Positions 9,318-19,658 of a stretch of 64,000 nucleotides of DNA are shown piece by piece. This DNA comes from Buchnera aphidicola (Melanaphis sacchari) (GTDB lineage: Bacteria > Pseudomonadota > Gammaproteobacteria > Enterobacterales > Enterobacteriaceae). The number at the start of each line of letters is the position of its first letter. Positions within the stretch are counted from its first letter, which is position 1. Position numbers and translations under genes: made by a program. The DNA is taken from contig NZ_CP029161.1 in the NCBI RefSeq assembly GCF_003096055.1, positions 558,001-622,000 on the forward strand, in the 5' to 3' direction. Under the pieces are notes generated by a model that saw only the letters and a program-made list of their open reading frames with translations, ran no database searches and had not been told where the DNA came from.

Positions 9318-10148
9318 TTAAATGCCATCACCATGCTGAAAAAATTCCATACATAAAACTGAATTTTTTTTATTTTTCTCAAAAAAATTAATATTTTTAT
9401 CATGTAATTTATTAACAATTTTAGCAGGAACACCAGCAACTGTCACATTTGGTGGAACATTTTTTATAACTACAGCACCAGCACCTATTTTTGATGCTAG
9501 ACCAACTTCAATGTTTCCTAATATTTTTGCTCCAGCACCTATACTAACTTTTTTTCTAATAGTAGGATGTCTATTTTTACCATTAATTTTACCTGTTCCA
9601 CCTAAAGTAACAGAATGCAGTATTGAAACCTCATCTTCTATAACCACACCTTCTCCAATCACAATGCCAGTAGCATGATCAAGCATAATTCCAGACCCTA
9701 TATATGCAGCAGGATGAATGTCTACTGAAAAAACAGTGGATATTCTACTTTGCAAATAAATAGATAAATCATATTTTTTTTTATTCCAAAGATAGTTACT
9801 TAGCCGATATGCCTCTAAAGCATGAAAACCCTTTAAGTATAAAAAGGGGATTAAATAATTATTCACTACTGGGTCTTTTTGTAGTATAGCTTTAATGTCT
9901 TTAATTACAGAATTTAATATAGATGAATTATCTAAATATATTTTATTAAAAATACTTCTCATTTCCACTTTAGATACCATGGAATTAGCAAGTTTATTAG
10001 CTAATATATAACTCAAAGAATGATTTAGATTGTGATGTCTAAGTATATTTTTTTGATAAAAATTAAATAAAATTGGTTCTTTTTCGATCGAAATATTAGC
10101 TTCATGTAAAATATTATTCCACACTTTTACTGCTTCTGAAAAACACAT
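9318..10148 (-). CDS. cysE: Serine O-acetyltransferase CysE
   Basis: Acetylates L-serine with acetyl-CoA to O-acetylserine, the precursor of cysteine. The 276 residues match E. coli (273). An α-helical N-terminal domain is followed by a left-handed β-helix of hexapeptide repeats from about 140 to 235, containing D-I-H-P-A-A and the active-site segment L-D-H-A-T-G-I-V-I-G-E. The C-terminal F-F-Q-H-G-D-G-I end resembles the E. coli tail involved in cysteine feedback. A strong TTAGGAGA site lies four bases before the ATG. In E. coli the order is secB-gpsA-cysE; gpsA is missing between the two here. Confidence 0.97.
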   Translation of the reverse strand: MCFSEAVKVWNNILHEANISIEKEPILFNFYQKNILRHHNLNHSLSYILANKLANSMVSKVEMRSIFNKIYLDNSSILNSVIKDIKAILQKDPVVNNYLIPFLYLKGFHALEAYRLSNYLWNKKKYDLSIYLQSRISTVFSVDIHPAAYIGSGIMLDHATGIVIGEGVVIEDEVSILHSVTLGGTGKINGKNRHPTIRKKVSIGAGAKILGNIEVGLASKIGAGAVVIKNVPPNVTVAGVPAKIVNKLHDKNINFFEKNKKNSVLCMEFFQHGDGI

Positions 10149-10224
10149 CTTTTCTCCTAAATAAATGATTTTAATAAAAAAATATTTAATTAAATTTAAA
10201 GTATAAATTTTATATTAATATTAT

Positions 10225-10662
10225 TTAATCTATTTTATCTTTTAAATTTTTATAAAAAATATCATCGAAATTAATTGGTGCAAGATTTAATTGCGGAAAA
10301 CTTCCATAAGATACTAAAGTAGATATACATGTTCGAGCATATGGAAATAAAATATTTGGGCAATAAGCACCTAAACAATGTTTTAATTCATCTTTTTTTA
10401 GGTTTAAAATAAAAAAAATACCGGCTTGATAAACGTCACACAAAAAAAATAATTCTTTTTTATTTTTTACTATTACTTTTACTTGTAAAATAACTTCAAA
10501 AACATTTTTTTCTAATTGATGCGCAATACTGTTTAAATCAAATTTTATGATAGGGTTCCATTCTTTATGAAAAATATTTGGAGTTTTTGGAGCCTCGAAA
10601 GAAACATCTTTTATATAGATTCTTTGAATCTCAAAAAATTTCTTTTTTTGATTTTTATCCAT
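10225..10662 (-). CDS. secB: Protein-export chaperone SecB
   Basis: Tetrameric cytosolic chaperone that keeps preproteins unfolded and hands them to SecA. The 145 residues align with E. coli SecB (155), including Q-R-I-Y-I-K-D-V-S-F-E-A-P near the N-terminus and the conserved core H-C-L-G-A-Y-C-P-N-I-L-F-P-Y-A-R near 95-111. The acidic C-terminal tail is shortened. A weak GGA precedes the ATG. It lies between yibN and cysE on the minus strand; grxC and gpsA, which flank it in E. coli, are absent. Confidence 0.95.
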   Translation of the reverse strand: MDKNQKKKFFEIQRIYIKDVSFEAPKTPNIFHKEWNPIIKFDLNSIAHQLEKNVFEVILQVKVIVKNKKELFFLCDVYQAGIFFILNLKKDELKHCLGAYCPNILFPYARTCISTLVSYGSFPQLNLAPINFDDIFYKNLKDKID

Positions 10663-10730
10663 AAGAAATCCGAAAGTATTAAATAATAAAAAAATTTTAT
10701 ATTTGATTATTATGAAAAATTATTAATAAT

Positions 10731-10756
10731 TTTTCTAAAAATTATATTTTAGAAAA
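10731..10756 (-). terminator. AT-only hairpin directly after yibN
   Basis: TTTTCTAAAA (10731-10740) and TTTTAGAAAA (10747-10756) form a 10-bp stem with a 6-base loop immediately downstream of the yibN stop on the minus strand. A second palindrome (10714-10735) overlaps one arm. Stability is low because almost all pairs are A-T, so termination is only a guess. Confidence 0.35.
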
Positions 10757-11194
10757 TTACTTTTTTTTTGAAAAAATAATAGGTAAATTATCTTGGTTCC
10801 ATAAATCCATTCCATTTTTTAAAATATAAATATCATTGAAGCCATATTTAATAAATTTTTTAATATATTTATTATGATTTTCTAATGTATTAATAATAAG
10901 AATAATAGGAGAAGATTTAGATATATTTAATTCTTGCATTACTTTTGAACAAATTTTTTCAAACGGAATATGAAAAGCATTAATGATATGCCCTGATTCA
11001 TATAATTGCAATGATCTTGTATCAATAACAATAGCATTTTTTTTATTAATTAACTCTATAGCAAAAAAATTATTAATTAATTTAGATTGAAGATACAAAT
11101 GTTTAATACTAAAAATTACTGCTAAAAAAAAAGAAATACACCAAACGAAACTGAGAAAGAAGTGATTCATAACAAAAAAAACTAAATCTTGCAT
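10757..11194 (-). CDS. yibN: Rhodanese-like membrane protein YibN
   Basis: Homologue of E. coli YibN: one N-terminal membrane segment (about 8-27) followed by a cytosolic rhodanese-like domain. The start is the ATG at 11194 (M-Q-D-L), matching E. coli M-Q-E-I, with AAGGA nine bases upstream; a TTG at 11203 is rejected. The 145 residues match the family length. The domain keeps A-I-V-I-D-T-R and S-G-H-I-I-N-A, but where E. coli has the loop cysteine (…G-M-Q-C-Q-E…) this protein has L-E-N-H-N-K, so sulfurtransferase chemistry is unlikely. The role is uncertain; the gene sits upstream of secB, as in E. coli. Confidence 0.82.
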   Translation of the reverse strand: MQDLVFFVMNHFFLSFVWCISFFLAVIFSIKHLYLQSKLINNFFAIELINKKNAIVIDTRSLQLYESGHIINAFHIPFEKICSKVMQELNISKSSPIILIINTLENHNKYIKKFIKYGFNDIYILKNGMDLWNQDNLPIIFSKKK

Positions 11195-11232
11195 ATAGAT
11201 CAATCCTTAAAATTTTTTATTAATATTAATTA

Positions 11233-11258
11233 AGGCATTTAAAATAATTTAAATGCCT
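11233..11258 (-). terminator. Stem-loop at end of argCBGH operon
   Basis: AGGCATTTAAA (11233-11243) and TTTAAATGCCT (11248-11258) form a perfect 11-bp stem around a 4-base loop in the gap between argH and yibN. Both genes are read on the minus strand, so it most likely marks the 3' end of the arg transcript. The following T run is interrupted. Confidence 0.6.
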
Positions 11259-11301
11259 ATTAAAAGATTAAAGAAATATCTTTAAAAATATATAAAATAT
11301 T

Positions 11302-12681
11302 TTAAATAATATTTAATCGATTTTTTTCTTTTTGTATTTCATTAAGAACTTGATCCGGAGAAACACCACCTTGAGAAAAACGTTTCTCAAGACATGCCTT
11401 TAAAGTAATATTTGAATATATATCTTTTTCAATAACAGAGCTATATTTTTGAAATACAGATAAATCAAGATCATTTAAAGATTTTTTTTCTTTAATTGCT
11501 CTAAGTACTAATTTACCCGATATATCATGAGCTTTTCGAAAAGGAATGCCTTTTTTTACCAAATAGTCTGCAATTTCAGTCGAATTAGAATAACTTTTTT
11601 CAGCAGCTTTTCGACATGATTGATTATTTACTTGAATATTTTTTAAAATTAAAGAAGCCATAGATAAACAATCGTTCCATGTTTTCATGGAATCAAATAA
11701 ACCTTCTTTATCTTCTTGCATATCTTTATTATAGGATAATGGAAGAGATTTCAAAACTACTAAAATAGAAATCATAGAGCCATAAACTCGACCACATTTT
11801 CCGCGTATTAATTCTAAAGCATCTGGATTCTTTTTTTGAGGCATTAAAGATGATCCGGACGTAATAGAATCAGACAATTCAATAAAATTAGCTTCATTAG
11901 AATTAAAAAAAATTAAATCTTCAGAAAAGCGAGATAGGTGCATCATACCAATAGAAGCAAAAGATAATAATTCTACTACATAATCTCTATCAGAAACACT
12001 ATCCAGTGAATTATTAGTGGCAGATGAAAAACCCATAGATAGTGCAAGTTTATCACGATTAATATTCCATGCAGTCCCAGACAAAGCTCCAGAACCTAAC
12101 GGACTAACATCTATTCTTTTTAAAAGATCTTCTAGACGACTAACATCACGTTTTAACATCTGTAAATATGATAAACACCAGTAAGCAAAAGTAATAGGTT
12201 GGGCACGTTGCAAATGAGTATACCCTGGCATAATAACATTATGATTATTACTAGCAGTAATAACAAAAACTTTTTGTAAATTAATAATATTTTTTAATGT
12301 AACATGAATTATATTTTTACACCATAATTTTAAATCAGTTGCGATTTGATCATTTCTACTACGTCCAGTATGTAGCTTCTTTCCTAAATCTCCTACTTCT
12401 TTGATAAGATTTTCTTCTATCCAACTATGAATATCTTCAGAATTACTTTTTAATATCTCTTTAGCATTATTTAAAATTTTTTGTTTTAAAAAAAGCAACG
12501 CTGATTCTATTCTTTTTTGTTCGCTTTCAGTAAGAACACATGCCTCAACAAGAGAACGAGACCAAGCAACTGATGCTAATATATCACACTCAGCTAAAAT
12601 ATAATCAAAAGATAAAGAAGAATTAAACTTTTTGAAAAATTTATCAGATTCACCAAGAAACCTTCCACCCCATAGCGCCAT
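11302..12681 (-). CDS. argH: Argininosuccinate lyase ArgH
   Basis: Cleaves argininosuccinate to arginine and fumarate, the last step of arginine synthesis. The 459 residues are almost the E. coli length (457), starting M-A-L-W-G-G-R-F. The fumarase/aspartase superfamily signature [11 protein letters not shown] is at 276-286 with the catalytic serine in its mobile loop. H-T-G-R-S-R-N-D-Q (104-112) and Y-T-H-L-Q-R-A-Q-P (154-162) are also intact. It is the last gene of a minus-strand argC-argB-argG-argH cluster, 83 bases after argG. Confidence 0.97.
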   Translation of the reverse strand: MALWGGRFLGESDKFFKKFNSSLSFDYILAECDILASVAWSRSLVEACVLTESEQKRIESALLFLKQKILNNAKEILKSNSEDIHSWIEENLIKEVGDLGKKLHTGRSRNDQIATDLKLWCKNIIHVTLKNIINLQKVFVITASNNHNVIMPGYTHLQRAQPITFAYWCLSYLQMLKRDVSRLEDLLKRIDVSPLGSGALSGTAWNINRDKLALSMGFSSATNNSLDSVSDRDYVVELLSFASIGMMHLSRFSEDLIFFNSNEANFIELSDSITSGSSLMPQKKNPDALELIRGKCGRVYGSMISILVVLKSLPLSYNKDMQEDKEGLFDSMKTWNDCLSMASLILKNIQVNNQSCRKAAEKSYSNSTEIADYLVKKGIPFRKAHDISGKLVLRAIKEKKSLNDLDLSVFQKYSSVIEKDIYSNITLKACLEKRFSQGGVSPDQVLNEIQKEKNRLNII

Positions 12682-12764
12682 ATATTTTCTCTACTTTATA
12701 TAATTAATTAATCAAATAAAATGCATTAATGTTTTTAAGAATTTTTAAAAATTAAATATCAACA

Positions 12765-13973
12765 TCATTTTAATTTATTTTGAGCACGTATTTTTGAGGA
12801 AAGAGAAAAAAGACGAATAAAACCCTTAGCATCAGAGTGATGATAAACTTCATCTTTTCCAAAAGTAGCATATTCTTCAGAATATAAAGAATTTGGAGAT
12901 CTTTTTTGAACTGCAATAACTGTTCCTTTATACAATTTTAATACAACTTCACCATTAACTGTTTTGGACAACACGTCAACTGAAGCTTGCAAAGACTCTC
13001 GAAGTGGAGTAAACCAACGACCATCATAAATAACAGAAGACATTTCTAACGCAATTTTTTCTCTCCATTGAAAACTTTCTCTATCCAAAACTAATTGTTC
13101 AATCGATCTAATAGCTGCATTTAAAATAGTACCAGCAGGCGTTTCGTAGCATCCTCTAGATTTAATCCCAATAATTCGGTTTTCAACAATGTCAATTCTT
13201 CCTATAGCATGTTTTGAACCAATTATATTTAATTCATTTACACATTGCAAAGGATTTAATTTTTTATTATTAATAGATACTACAGATCCTTCTTTTATTT
13301 TTAATAAAATATATTCTGGTACTTCCGGGGCATTTTCTGGTTCCTCTGTCCAACTCCAACAATCTTTATCTGGCTGATTCCAAGGATTTTCTAACCGACC
13401 GCCTTCAGTTGAAATGTGCCAGGAATTTTCATCTTTACTATAAATTTTTTCTAAAGTAGCTGTTGTAGAAATTTTTCTTTTTTCGAGATATTTTAATAAT
13501 GACTCTCTTGAATTAAGATTCCATTCACGCCATGGAGCAATAACTTTTAAATGAGGGGCTAATGCAGCATAAACTATTTCAAAACGAACTTGATCATTTC
13601 CCTTTCCAGTCGCTCCATGACACAAAAATGAAGCTCCAATATTCAATGCAAATTCCACTTGTTTTTTAGCAATAACAGGTCTTGCAATTGCTGTGCCTAA
13701 TAAATAATTACCCTCATATAGCGCACCAAATTTCAACATAGGATATACATAATTTTCTATAAAATCTTCTTTTAAATCAAACACATGACAACTATGAGCA
13801 CCAGATTCTAATGCTTTTTTTTCTATATCTTTTAGATCGTTTTGAGATTGACCAATATCAGCAACAAACGCAATAACATCAACATTATAATTTTCTTTTA
13901 ACCATGGAATAATTGCTGAAGTATCTAGACCGCCTGAATATGCTAATACAACTTTATGAATATTTTTTTTCAT
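12765..13973 (-). CDS. argG: Argininosuccinate synthase ArgG
   Basis: Condenses citrulline and aspartate with ATP to argininosuccinate. It has the N-type PP-loop A-Y-S-G-G-L-D-T-S at 10-18, then [13 protein letters not shown] near 119-131. The 402-residue length and sequence are of the common short ArgG subfamily, not the ~447-residue form I recall from E. coli K-12, so this is not an E. coli-type ArgG. Whether it is ancestral or was acquired cannot be judged here. It lies inside the arg cluster, 21 bases after argB. Confidence 0.96.
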   Translation of the reverse strand: MKKNIHKVVLAYSGGLDTSAIIPWLKENYNVDVIAFVADIGQSQNDLKDIEKKALESGAHSCHVFDLKEDFIENYVYPMLKFGALYEGNYLLGTAIARPVIAKKQVEFALNIGASFLCHGATGKGNDQVRFEIVYAALAPHLKVIAPWREWNLNSRESLLKYLEKRKISTTATLEKIYSKDENSWHISTEGGRLENPWNQPDKDCWSWTEEPENAPEVPEYILLKIKEGSVVSINNKKLNPLQCVNELNIIGSKHAIGRIDIVENRIIGIKSRGCYETPAGTILNAAIRSIEQLVLDRESFQWREKIALEMSSVIYDGRWFTPLRESLQASVDVLSKTVNGEVVLKLYKGTVIAVQKRSPNSLYSEEYATFGKDEVYHHSDAKGFIRLFSLSSKIRAQNKLK

Positions 13974-13994
13974 TTTTTATAAAACCTATTTAAA

Positions 13995-14771
13995 TTAAAA
14001 TAAAACTCTAGTACCAATATTAATTCCATTAAATAACAATTTTAATTGCTCTGTATTTTGCCAACTTGCAATATCAACTGGACGTTTTAATGCGTATGCT
14101 GCTTCTAGAGCCGCATTTACTTTAACGACCATACCATTAGTAATAATACCTTGTTCAATTAACTTTTTAGCTTGTATACTATCTATTTCTGGAATTCTTT
14201 GCCCTTTACCATCTAGTATCGAACTTATATCAGATAATAAAATTAAATGAGCCCCTAAGGTAGTTGACAAAGCAGTAGCAGCTAAATCAGCATTAACATT
14301 CATTAATAATCCATCTTCTGTTATTCCTACGGAACTAATAATAGGCAGCATACCTTGATTACAAAGTTGTTTAAGAAAAACTGGAGATCCGGGCATCGCT
14401 TGGCCTACATTTCCTAAGTTTTTATTTAATTGTTTTACAATTACACTTTTTCCATCAGCTAAACATAAACCAACAGAATCTATTTTATATTTTAATGCCC
14501 ATGAAAGAAGAATTTTATTAGCTGTTCCCGATAATACCCCTGTGATAATATTAATATATTCAGCTGGAGTAGTTCGTAAGCCATTTCTTTTTTCAATAGG
14601 TATGGATAGTTTATCCATCAAATCATCTATTAATCTACCCCCTCCATGAACAATTAAAATATGTCGTTTATTATATTTTTTATACTCGAGAAGCGCTTGG
14701 AATAAACGGTTCATTGCGGTATCGCTTTCAAGAAGAACACCACCTAATTTAATAACTAATGGACTTATCAT
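13995..14771 (-). CDS. argB: Acetylglutamate kinase ArgB
   Basis: Phosphorylates N-acetylglutamate, the second step of arginine synthesis. The 258 residues match E. coli. The amino-acid-kinase fold shows K-L-G-G at 8-11, the V-H-G-G-G loop at 41-45, the substrate region [10 protein letters not shown] near 158-167 and D-I-S near 180. AAGG precedes the ATG. It is separated from argC by 15 bases, so it is almost certainly cotranscribed and translationally linked. Confidence 0.97.
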   Translation of the reverse strand: MISPLVIKLGGVLLESDTAMNRLFQALLEYKKYNKRHILIVHGGGRLIDDLMDKLSIPIEKRNGLRTTPAEYINIITGVLSGTANKILLSWALKYKIDSVGLCLADGKSVIVKQLNKNLGNVGQAMPGSPVFLKQLCNQGMLPIISSVGITEDGLLMNVNADLAATALSTTLGAHLILLSDISSILDGKGQRIPEIDSIQAKKLIEQGIITNGMVVKVNAALEAAYALKRPVDIASWQNTEQLKLLFNGINIGTRVLF

Positions 14772-14786
14772 TAAAAAAATACCTTA

Positions 14787-15797
14787 TTAACTATAAAGAA
14801 TTGATTCTGTTTCAGAAAATCCAAAACGAATGTTAAAACATTGCACCGCTTGTGCAGCTGCACCTTTTAATAAATTATCTTCTGCAACAACAATTACTAT
14901 ATATTTATCTTTTATAGTAAAACCAATGTCACAAAAGGGTAACTTTGCAACAGATTTAATACTAGGAAGATATTTTTTGTATATTCTAATCAATGACTTA
15001 TCTTTATAAAAATTATTATAAATATTATAAATATCTATTAGTTCTAAATTACATTTTAGCTGGCAAGTAATTGTAGCAATAATTCCTCGAGGAAAAGGAC
15101 CTAAATGAGGAATAAAAATTATTGGAATACCTAAATGCTCTATAATTTCGGGAGTATGACGATGCTTAAAAATATTATACGGCTGCAGACTCACTTCGCA
15201 AAAACTATTATTCATATTAGGATTTTTACCAGATCCACTCACACCACTAATAGCATTGACAATAGGTATATACTTAGAAGATAAAAAATCAGCCTCTAAA
15301 ATAGGCTTTAATGCTAATTGAACACATGTTGCATAACATCCTGGAACTGAAATTAATTGAGCTCTACGAATTTTTTTTTGATTCCATTCAGCTAAACCAT
15401 AAACAGAATTTTTTAAAATTTCTGGATATTTATGAGAGAATCCATAATATTTTTTATAAACTTCAATATTTTGCATCCTATATGAACCAGATAAATCTAA
15501 TACCACGCAATTTAAAGATAAAAAAAAGGGAACAAGAAAATGGCTAATATGATGATCTGTAGCTAAAAAAACAGCATGAATATCTTTATTTATAATGCTT
15601 GACTTATTTATTTCTTCGAATGGTAGATCAATTATATTAGTGAATTCTTGATGTAATTCTGAAAATAATTTTCCTGAATTTTTACTATTTTTTGCAACAA
15701 ATATTTTTCTTATTTTAGCAAATGTATGACGATGAATATAATTGACTAATTCTGCACCAGTATATCCACTAGCGCCAACAATTAAAACATTTAACAT
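14787..15797 (-). CDS. argC: N-acetyl-gamma-glutamyl-phosphate reductase ArgC
   Basis: NADPH-dependent reduction of acetylglutamyl phosphate to the semialdehyde, the third step of arginine synthesis. The 336 residues are near the E. coli 334. The dinucleotide fold begins [10 protein letters not shown] at 7-16. The active-site cysteine is C154 in S-V-P-G-C-Y-A-T, at the same number as in E. coli. H-R-H-T-P-E-I further on is also conserved. It is the first gene of the argCBGH cluster, divergent from argE, as in E. coli. Confidence 0.97.
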   Translation of the reverse strand: MLNVLIVGASGYTGAELVNYIHRHTFAKIRKIFVAKNSKNSGKLFSELHQEFTNIIDLPFEEINKSSIINKDIHAVFLATDHHISHFLVPFFLSLNCVVLDLSGSYRMQNIEVYKKYYGFSHKYPEILKNSVYGLAEWNQKKIRRAQLISVPGCYATCVQLALKPILEADFLSSKYIPIVNAISGVSGSGKNPNMNNSFCEVSLQPYNIFKHRHTPEIIEHLGIPIIFIPHLGPFPRGIIATITCQLKCNLELIDIYNIYNNFYKDKSLIRIYKKYLPSIKSVAKLPFCDIGFTIKDKYIVIVVAEDNLLKGAAAQAVQCFNIRFGFSETESILYS

Positions 15798-15941
15798 AAA
15801 AGTAATAAACCTTGAATAAAATATAACTATTTCTTATGAAGTAAAAATTTTAGAATATTAGCTATAATGTTTTATTAAATATATTGATATCTTTTATAAT
15901 GTGATATTATTAATTTACAATTTGTCAAAAAATCTTTATAT
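15798..15941. promoter_or_regulatory. Divergent argC / argE control region
   Basis: This 144-base gap between oppositely directed argC and argE must hold both promoters. In E. coli the equivalent region carries paired ArgR operators (WTGAAT-N4-ATTCAW). Here the only resemblance is a left half, TTGAAT, at about 15817-15822, with no matching right half, so ArgR control looks lost. I cannot assign -10/-35 boxes confidently among many AT-rich candidates. Confidence 0.5.
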
Positions 15942-17087
15942 ATGACTAGAAAAATACCTTCTTTTATTGAAATATATAAATCACTAATCAAAATACCTAC
16001 AATTAGCAGTGAAAATAAATTAATTGATCAAACTAATAAAAATTTAATTTATTTACTATCTAATTATTTTTCTGATTTAAAATTTTTAATAAAAATTAAA
16101 AATATACCATATACTAATAAATTTAATATGTTAGCGTCCATCGGATATGGCGAGGGAGGTCTTTTGCTTTCCGGCCATACAGACACCGTAAATTTTGATG
16201 ATACATCATGGACACAAGATCCTTTTCAACTAATCGAAAAAAATAATAAATTATATGGATTGGGTGTAGTAGATATGAAAGGTTTTTTTGCTTTTATACT
16301 AGATATAATATCATCTATAGATTTAAAAAAACTAAAAAAACCTCTTTATATCCTTGGCACCGCAAATGAAGAAACAGATATGTCAGGCGCAAGATATTTT
16401 ATTCAATCTACAAATATTAAACCAGACTGTATCATTATTGGAGAACCAACATCATTAGAATTAATTACAGCTCATAAAGGACATACGTCTTACTCCCTAG
16501 AAGTAATCGGTAAAACAGCTCATTCTAGTAATCCTGCTATTGGTATTAATAGTATTGATATTATGCATAAAATTATAAATAAATTGATTTCTTTAAAGAA
16601 ATATTTTAAGAAAAAATATTTTCATAAAGATTTTTCTATTTCATACCCTACTATGAATTTTGCTTCTATACAGGGAGGAGATGCAATTAATAAAATTTGT
16701 TCATCATGTATTTTAAATTTTGAAATAAGACCTACACCTGGATTAACTGTAAAAAAAATTGAAATTTTAATTCAAAATAAATTAAAAAAAATTATAAAAA
16801 AATGGCCTGATCGTATTATTTTAAAAAATCTTTTTTTTTCCGTACCTTCATATGAATATTCATCAGAAAAAAAAATACTTAACACTATAGAAAAATCTTG
16901 CAAATTAATAAATAAAACAGTTGATTATTGTACTGAAGCTCCCTTTTTTCAAAAAATTGCACCCACTTTAATACTAGGTCCTGGTTCAATTCAACAAGCT
17001 CATTGTTCTAATGAATATTTAGATTGTCATTTTATCCAGCCAACTAAAAATATTTTTGAAAAAATAATAAAAAAATTTTGCTATTAA
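15942..17087 (+). CDS. argE: Acetylornithine deacetylase ArgE
   Basis: Removes acetate from N-acetylornithine to give ornithine. It is an M20-family zinc enzyme of 381 residues (E. coli 383). Metal-ligand and catalytic motifs are in place: G-H-T-D-T-V at 78-83 (H79, D81), the bridging D111 in V-D-M-K-G, the E143-E144 pair in N-E-E-T-D, and G-E-P-T near 170. The C-terminal ligand is the histidine in I-Q-Q-A-H. With argCBGH all the steps from acetylglutamate and citrulline are covered except those encoded outside the window (argA, argD, argF/I, carAB). Confidence 0.97.
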   Translation: MTRKIPSFIEIYKSLIKIPTISSENKLIDQTNKNLIYLLSNYFSDLKFLIKIKNIPYTNKFNMLASIGYGEGGLLLSGHTDTVNFDDTSWTQDPFQLIEKNNKLYGLGVVDMKGFFAFILDIISSIDLKKLKKPLYILGTANEETDMSGARYFIQSTNIKPDCIIIGEPTSLELITAHKGHTSYSLEVIGKTAHSSNPAIGINSIDIMHKIINKLISLKKYFKKKYFHKDFSISYPTMNFASIQGGDAINKICSSCILNFEIRPTPGLTVKKIEILIQNKLKKIIKKWPDRIILKNLFFSVPSYEYSSEKKILNTIEKSCKLINKTVDYCTEAPFFQKIAPTLILGPGSIQQAHCSNEYLDCHFIQPTKNIFEKIIKKFCY

Positions 17088-17136
17088 AATAAAAAATAAT
17101 TTTTTAATAATATTAATTATCTAAAAGTTTAGAATT

Positions 17137-18024
17137 TTATAAACTTAATGATTTAAGAAAGTAACACGTAGAATATACTACATCTGATTTATTTAAACTA
17201 TAGAAATGAAAATTTTTTACACCTTCTGTAAATAATTTTTTTACAATATCTATTAATATATTTACACCTATTAATCTTTGAGTGGTTAAATCATCCTCTA
17301 ATTTATTAAACATCTTAAAGATCCATTTTGGTATAGTGACATTAGTCATTGTAGAAAATTTTTTCAATTGTTGAAAGTTATAAATTGGCAATATTCCTGG
17401 TATAATTTCGACATTAATACCATTTTTTATACATTGATCACGAAAATTTAAATAACTATCAATATTAAAAAAAAACTGAGTTATAGCGCGATTAGCACCT
17501 GCATCAATTTTCTTTTTTAAATTTAAAATATCATCTTTCATATTATCTGATTCTGGATGTCTTTCTGGATAAGCGGCTACAGAAATATCAAAATCAGCAA
17601 TTTTTTTAAGAAAAGTAACTAAATCTGCAGCGTACATAATATGTTTATGCATCTTATTTTTTGCATCACCTCGCAAAGCAACTATATTTCGTATACCGCT
17701 TTTCCAATACAATCGCGCTATTTTTTCTAATTCTATTGGCGTATTATTCACGCAAGTTAAATGCGGAGCCGTAATAACACCCGTCTTTTTATATATTTTT
17801 TGAACTATTTCATATGTTTTTTTTTCTTCTCCATTATTCGCTCCATGAGTGACAGAAAAAAAAGAAGGATTTAATTTAATCAATTTTAAAATTGAAAGAT
17901 ATAGTTTATTCTCTAAATCTATGTTTTTAGGAGGAAAAAATTCAAAAGAAAATTGTAAAGTATTTTTTAAACTTTCTAATCTGTTATGAATAGTTTCTTG
18001 ATAATGCTTATTTAAAAAATTCAT
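17137..18024 (-). CDS. metF: 5,10-methylenetetrahydrofolate reductase MetF
   Basis: Flavoenzyme that makes 5-methyl-THF, the methyl donor for MetE. The 295 residues equal the E. coli length (296). Conserved F-S-F-E-F-F-P-P-K at about 25-33 (catalytic glutamate), V-T-H-G-A near 58, A-P-H-L-T-C near 87, A-L-R-G-D near 117 and G-A-N-R-A-I-T-Q-F-F-F near 178-188 are present. AAGG precedes the ATG. It stands alone next to murB; in E. coli metF lies near argECBH, so this gene order is ancestral. Confidence 0.97.
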   Translation of the reverse strand: MNFLNKHYQETIHNRLESLKNTLQFSFEFFPPKNIDLENKLYLSILKLIKLNPSFFSVTHGANNGEEKKTYEIVQKIYKKTGVITAPHLTCVNNTPIELEKIARLYWKSGIRNIVALRGDAKNKMHKHIMYAADLVTFLKKIADFDISVAAYPERHPESDNMKDDILNLKKKIDAGANRAITQFFFNIDSYLNFRDQCIKNGINVEIIPGILPIYNFQQLKKFSTMTNVTIPKWIFKMFNKLEDDLTTQRLIGVNILIDIVKKLFTEGVKNFHFYSLNKSDVVYSTCYFLKSLSL

Positions 18025-18185
18025 TTTTATTAACCTTGAATTATAATATGTACATTATAATAATATTATACTAAATAATTATACTAATAATTAAAAAATT
18101 TAATTTAAATTTTCAAGATATATATAATATTTTATTATTATTTAATTTCTTAAAAATATTAAACTTACTTTCAAAAGAATTTATA

Positions 18186-19216
18186 ATGCATAAAAAAAAA
18201 CTTTTTACAAATCTTTAAAATATTTAAACACATTCAGAATTAATGTAACAGCAAAAAAAATTATTTTCGTTACAACAATTCAATTACTACTTGATATATG
18301 GAAAAAATACAGATTAAAAAACATTCCTTGTATTATTTTAGGCGAAGGTAGTAATGTTCTTTTTTTAGAAAATTATGAAGGAATAGTAATAATTAATAGG
18401 ATTAAGGGAATTAAAATTAAAGAAAAAAAAAATTTTTGGTCGCTACATATTTTATCAGGAGAAAAATGGAGTGATTTAGTTAGTTATACATTACGAATTA
18501 AAATATTTGGATTAGAAAACTTAGCTTTAATACCAGGATGCATAGGATCTGCTGCTATCCAAAATATCGGTGCTTATGGATTAGAATTTAAAGAAATTTG
18601 CGAATACGTTGATGTAATTTCATTAAAAAATGGAAAAATTATAAGAATGCAAAATAAAGAATGTAATTTTTCTTATCGAAATAGTATTTTTAAAAATAAA
18701 TATAATTATGGTTATGCGATCATTGCTGTTGGTATAAAAGTATCTAAAACCTGGAAACCTATTGTATCTTCTATATTCTTTAAAAAAGAAATTTTTAAAA
18801 TAAATCCATATAAAATATACAATATAATATGTAAATTAAGAAAAAAAAAAATTCCAGATCCTAATAAATTAGGAAATGCTGGTAGCTTTTTTAAAAATCC
18901 TATTATTCATCCTAAAAAAGCAAAAAAGATTTTATTTTTATACAAAGATATGCCATATTTTCTTGAAAAAAATGGTTTTATAAAAATTCCTGCTGCATGG
19001 TTAATTGAACATTCTAATTTTAAAAATATTCATATTGGCGATGCAGCTATTTATCAAAAACAGAAACTTATACTAATCAATAAGAAAAAAGCTAAATCAA
19101 AAGATATTTTAAAATTAGCTATAAAAATACAAAAACATGTGTTAAAGAAATTTTATATTCTTTTAAAACCAGAAGTAGATCTTATTAGTTCATCAGGAAA
19201 GATAAAATTATTATAA
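18186..19216 (+). pseudogene. murB: murB with a one-base poly(A) frameshift near the start; otherwise intact
   Basis: UDP-N-acetylenolpyruvoylglucosamine reductase, which makes UDP-MurNAc for peptidoglycan. The ATG at 18186 starts M-H-K-K-K and then meets a run of nine A's (18192-18200). As written, the frame ends 10 codons in. If the run had ten A's, it would continue without a stop to 19216 and give about 343 residues, the E. coli length. The continuing frame carries L-N-T-F, L-G-E-G-S-N-V-L-F, L-E-N-L-A-L-I-P-G-C-I-G, the S-Y-R-N-S arginine, N-A-G-S-F-F-K-N-P with the catalytic serine, and the K-P-E-V glutamate. Without the 5' part the first in-frame ATG is 18647, which would remove half of the FAD domain. 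Such intact downstream sequence suggests either polymerase slippage on the A tract restores the frame, or a very recent mutation or sequencing error. Confidence 0.9.
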
Positions 19217-19292
19217 AAAATTAAATGAATTTGATACAATTATTTTTATCTTTAATAAGATATTTTTAAAAAAATTATTTCTTTAAAAAAAC

Positions 19293-19320
19293 TTGCAATA
19301 AAAATGAAAAATTATATAAT
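19293..19320 (+). promoter_or_regulatory. Candidate sigma-70 promoter of the tRNA cluster
   Basis: TTGCAA (19293-19298) and TATAAT (19315-19320) are spaced 16 bases apart, about 84 bases before the first tRNA. It is the best promoter-like pair in the 187-base gap after murB. In such AT-rich DNA chance matches are common. Confidence 0.45.
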
Positions 19321-19403
19321 AAGAAAATAAAATTACTCATATTTAATTTTATTTTAACAAAAAATTAATTAATATTAAAATTTAATTAAATAAAAAATAA
19401 ATA

Positions 19404-19476
<73 letters not shown>

Positions 19477-19489
19477 AAAATCGCTAAAA

Positions 19490-19571
<82 letters not shown>

Positions 19572-19578
19572 AAAATAC

Positions 19579-19650
<72 letters not shown>

Positions 19651-19658
19651 CAAATTCA

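Noticed and set aside
15798..15941. ArgR operators between argC and argE
   Set aside because: Only one half-site resembles the consensus; no palindromic ARG box is found, so regulation by ArgR is not supported.
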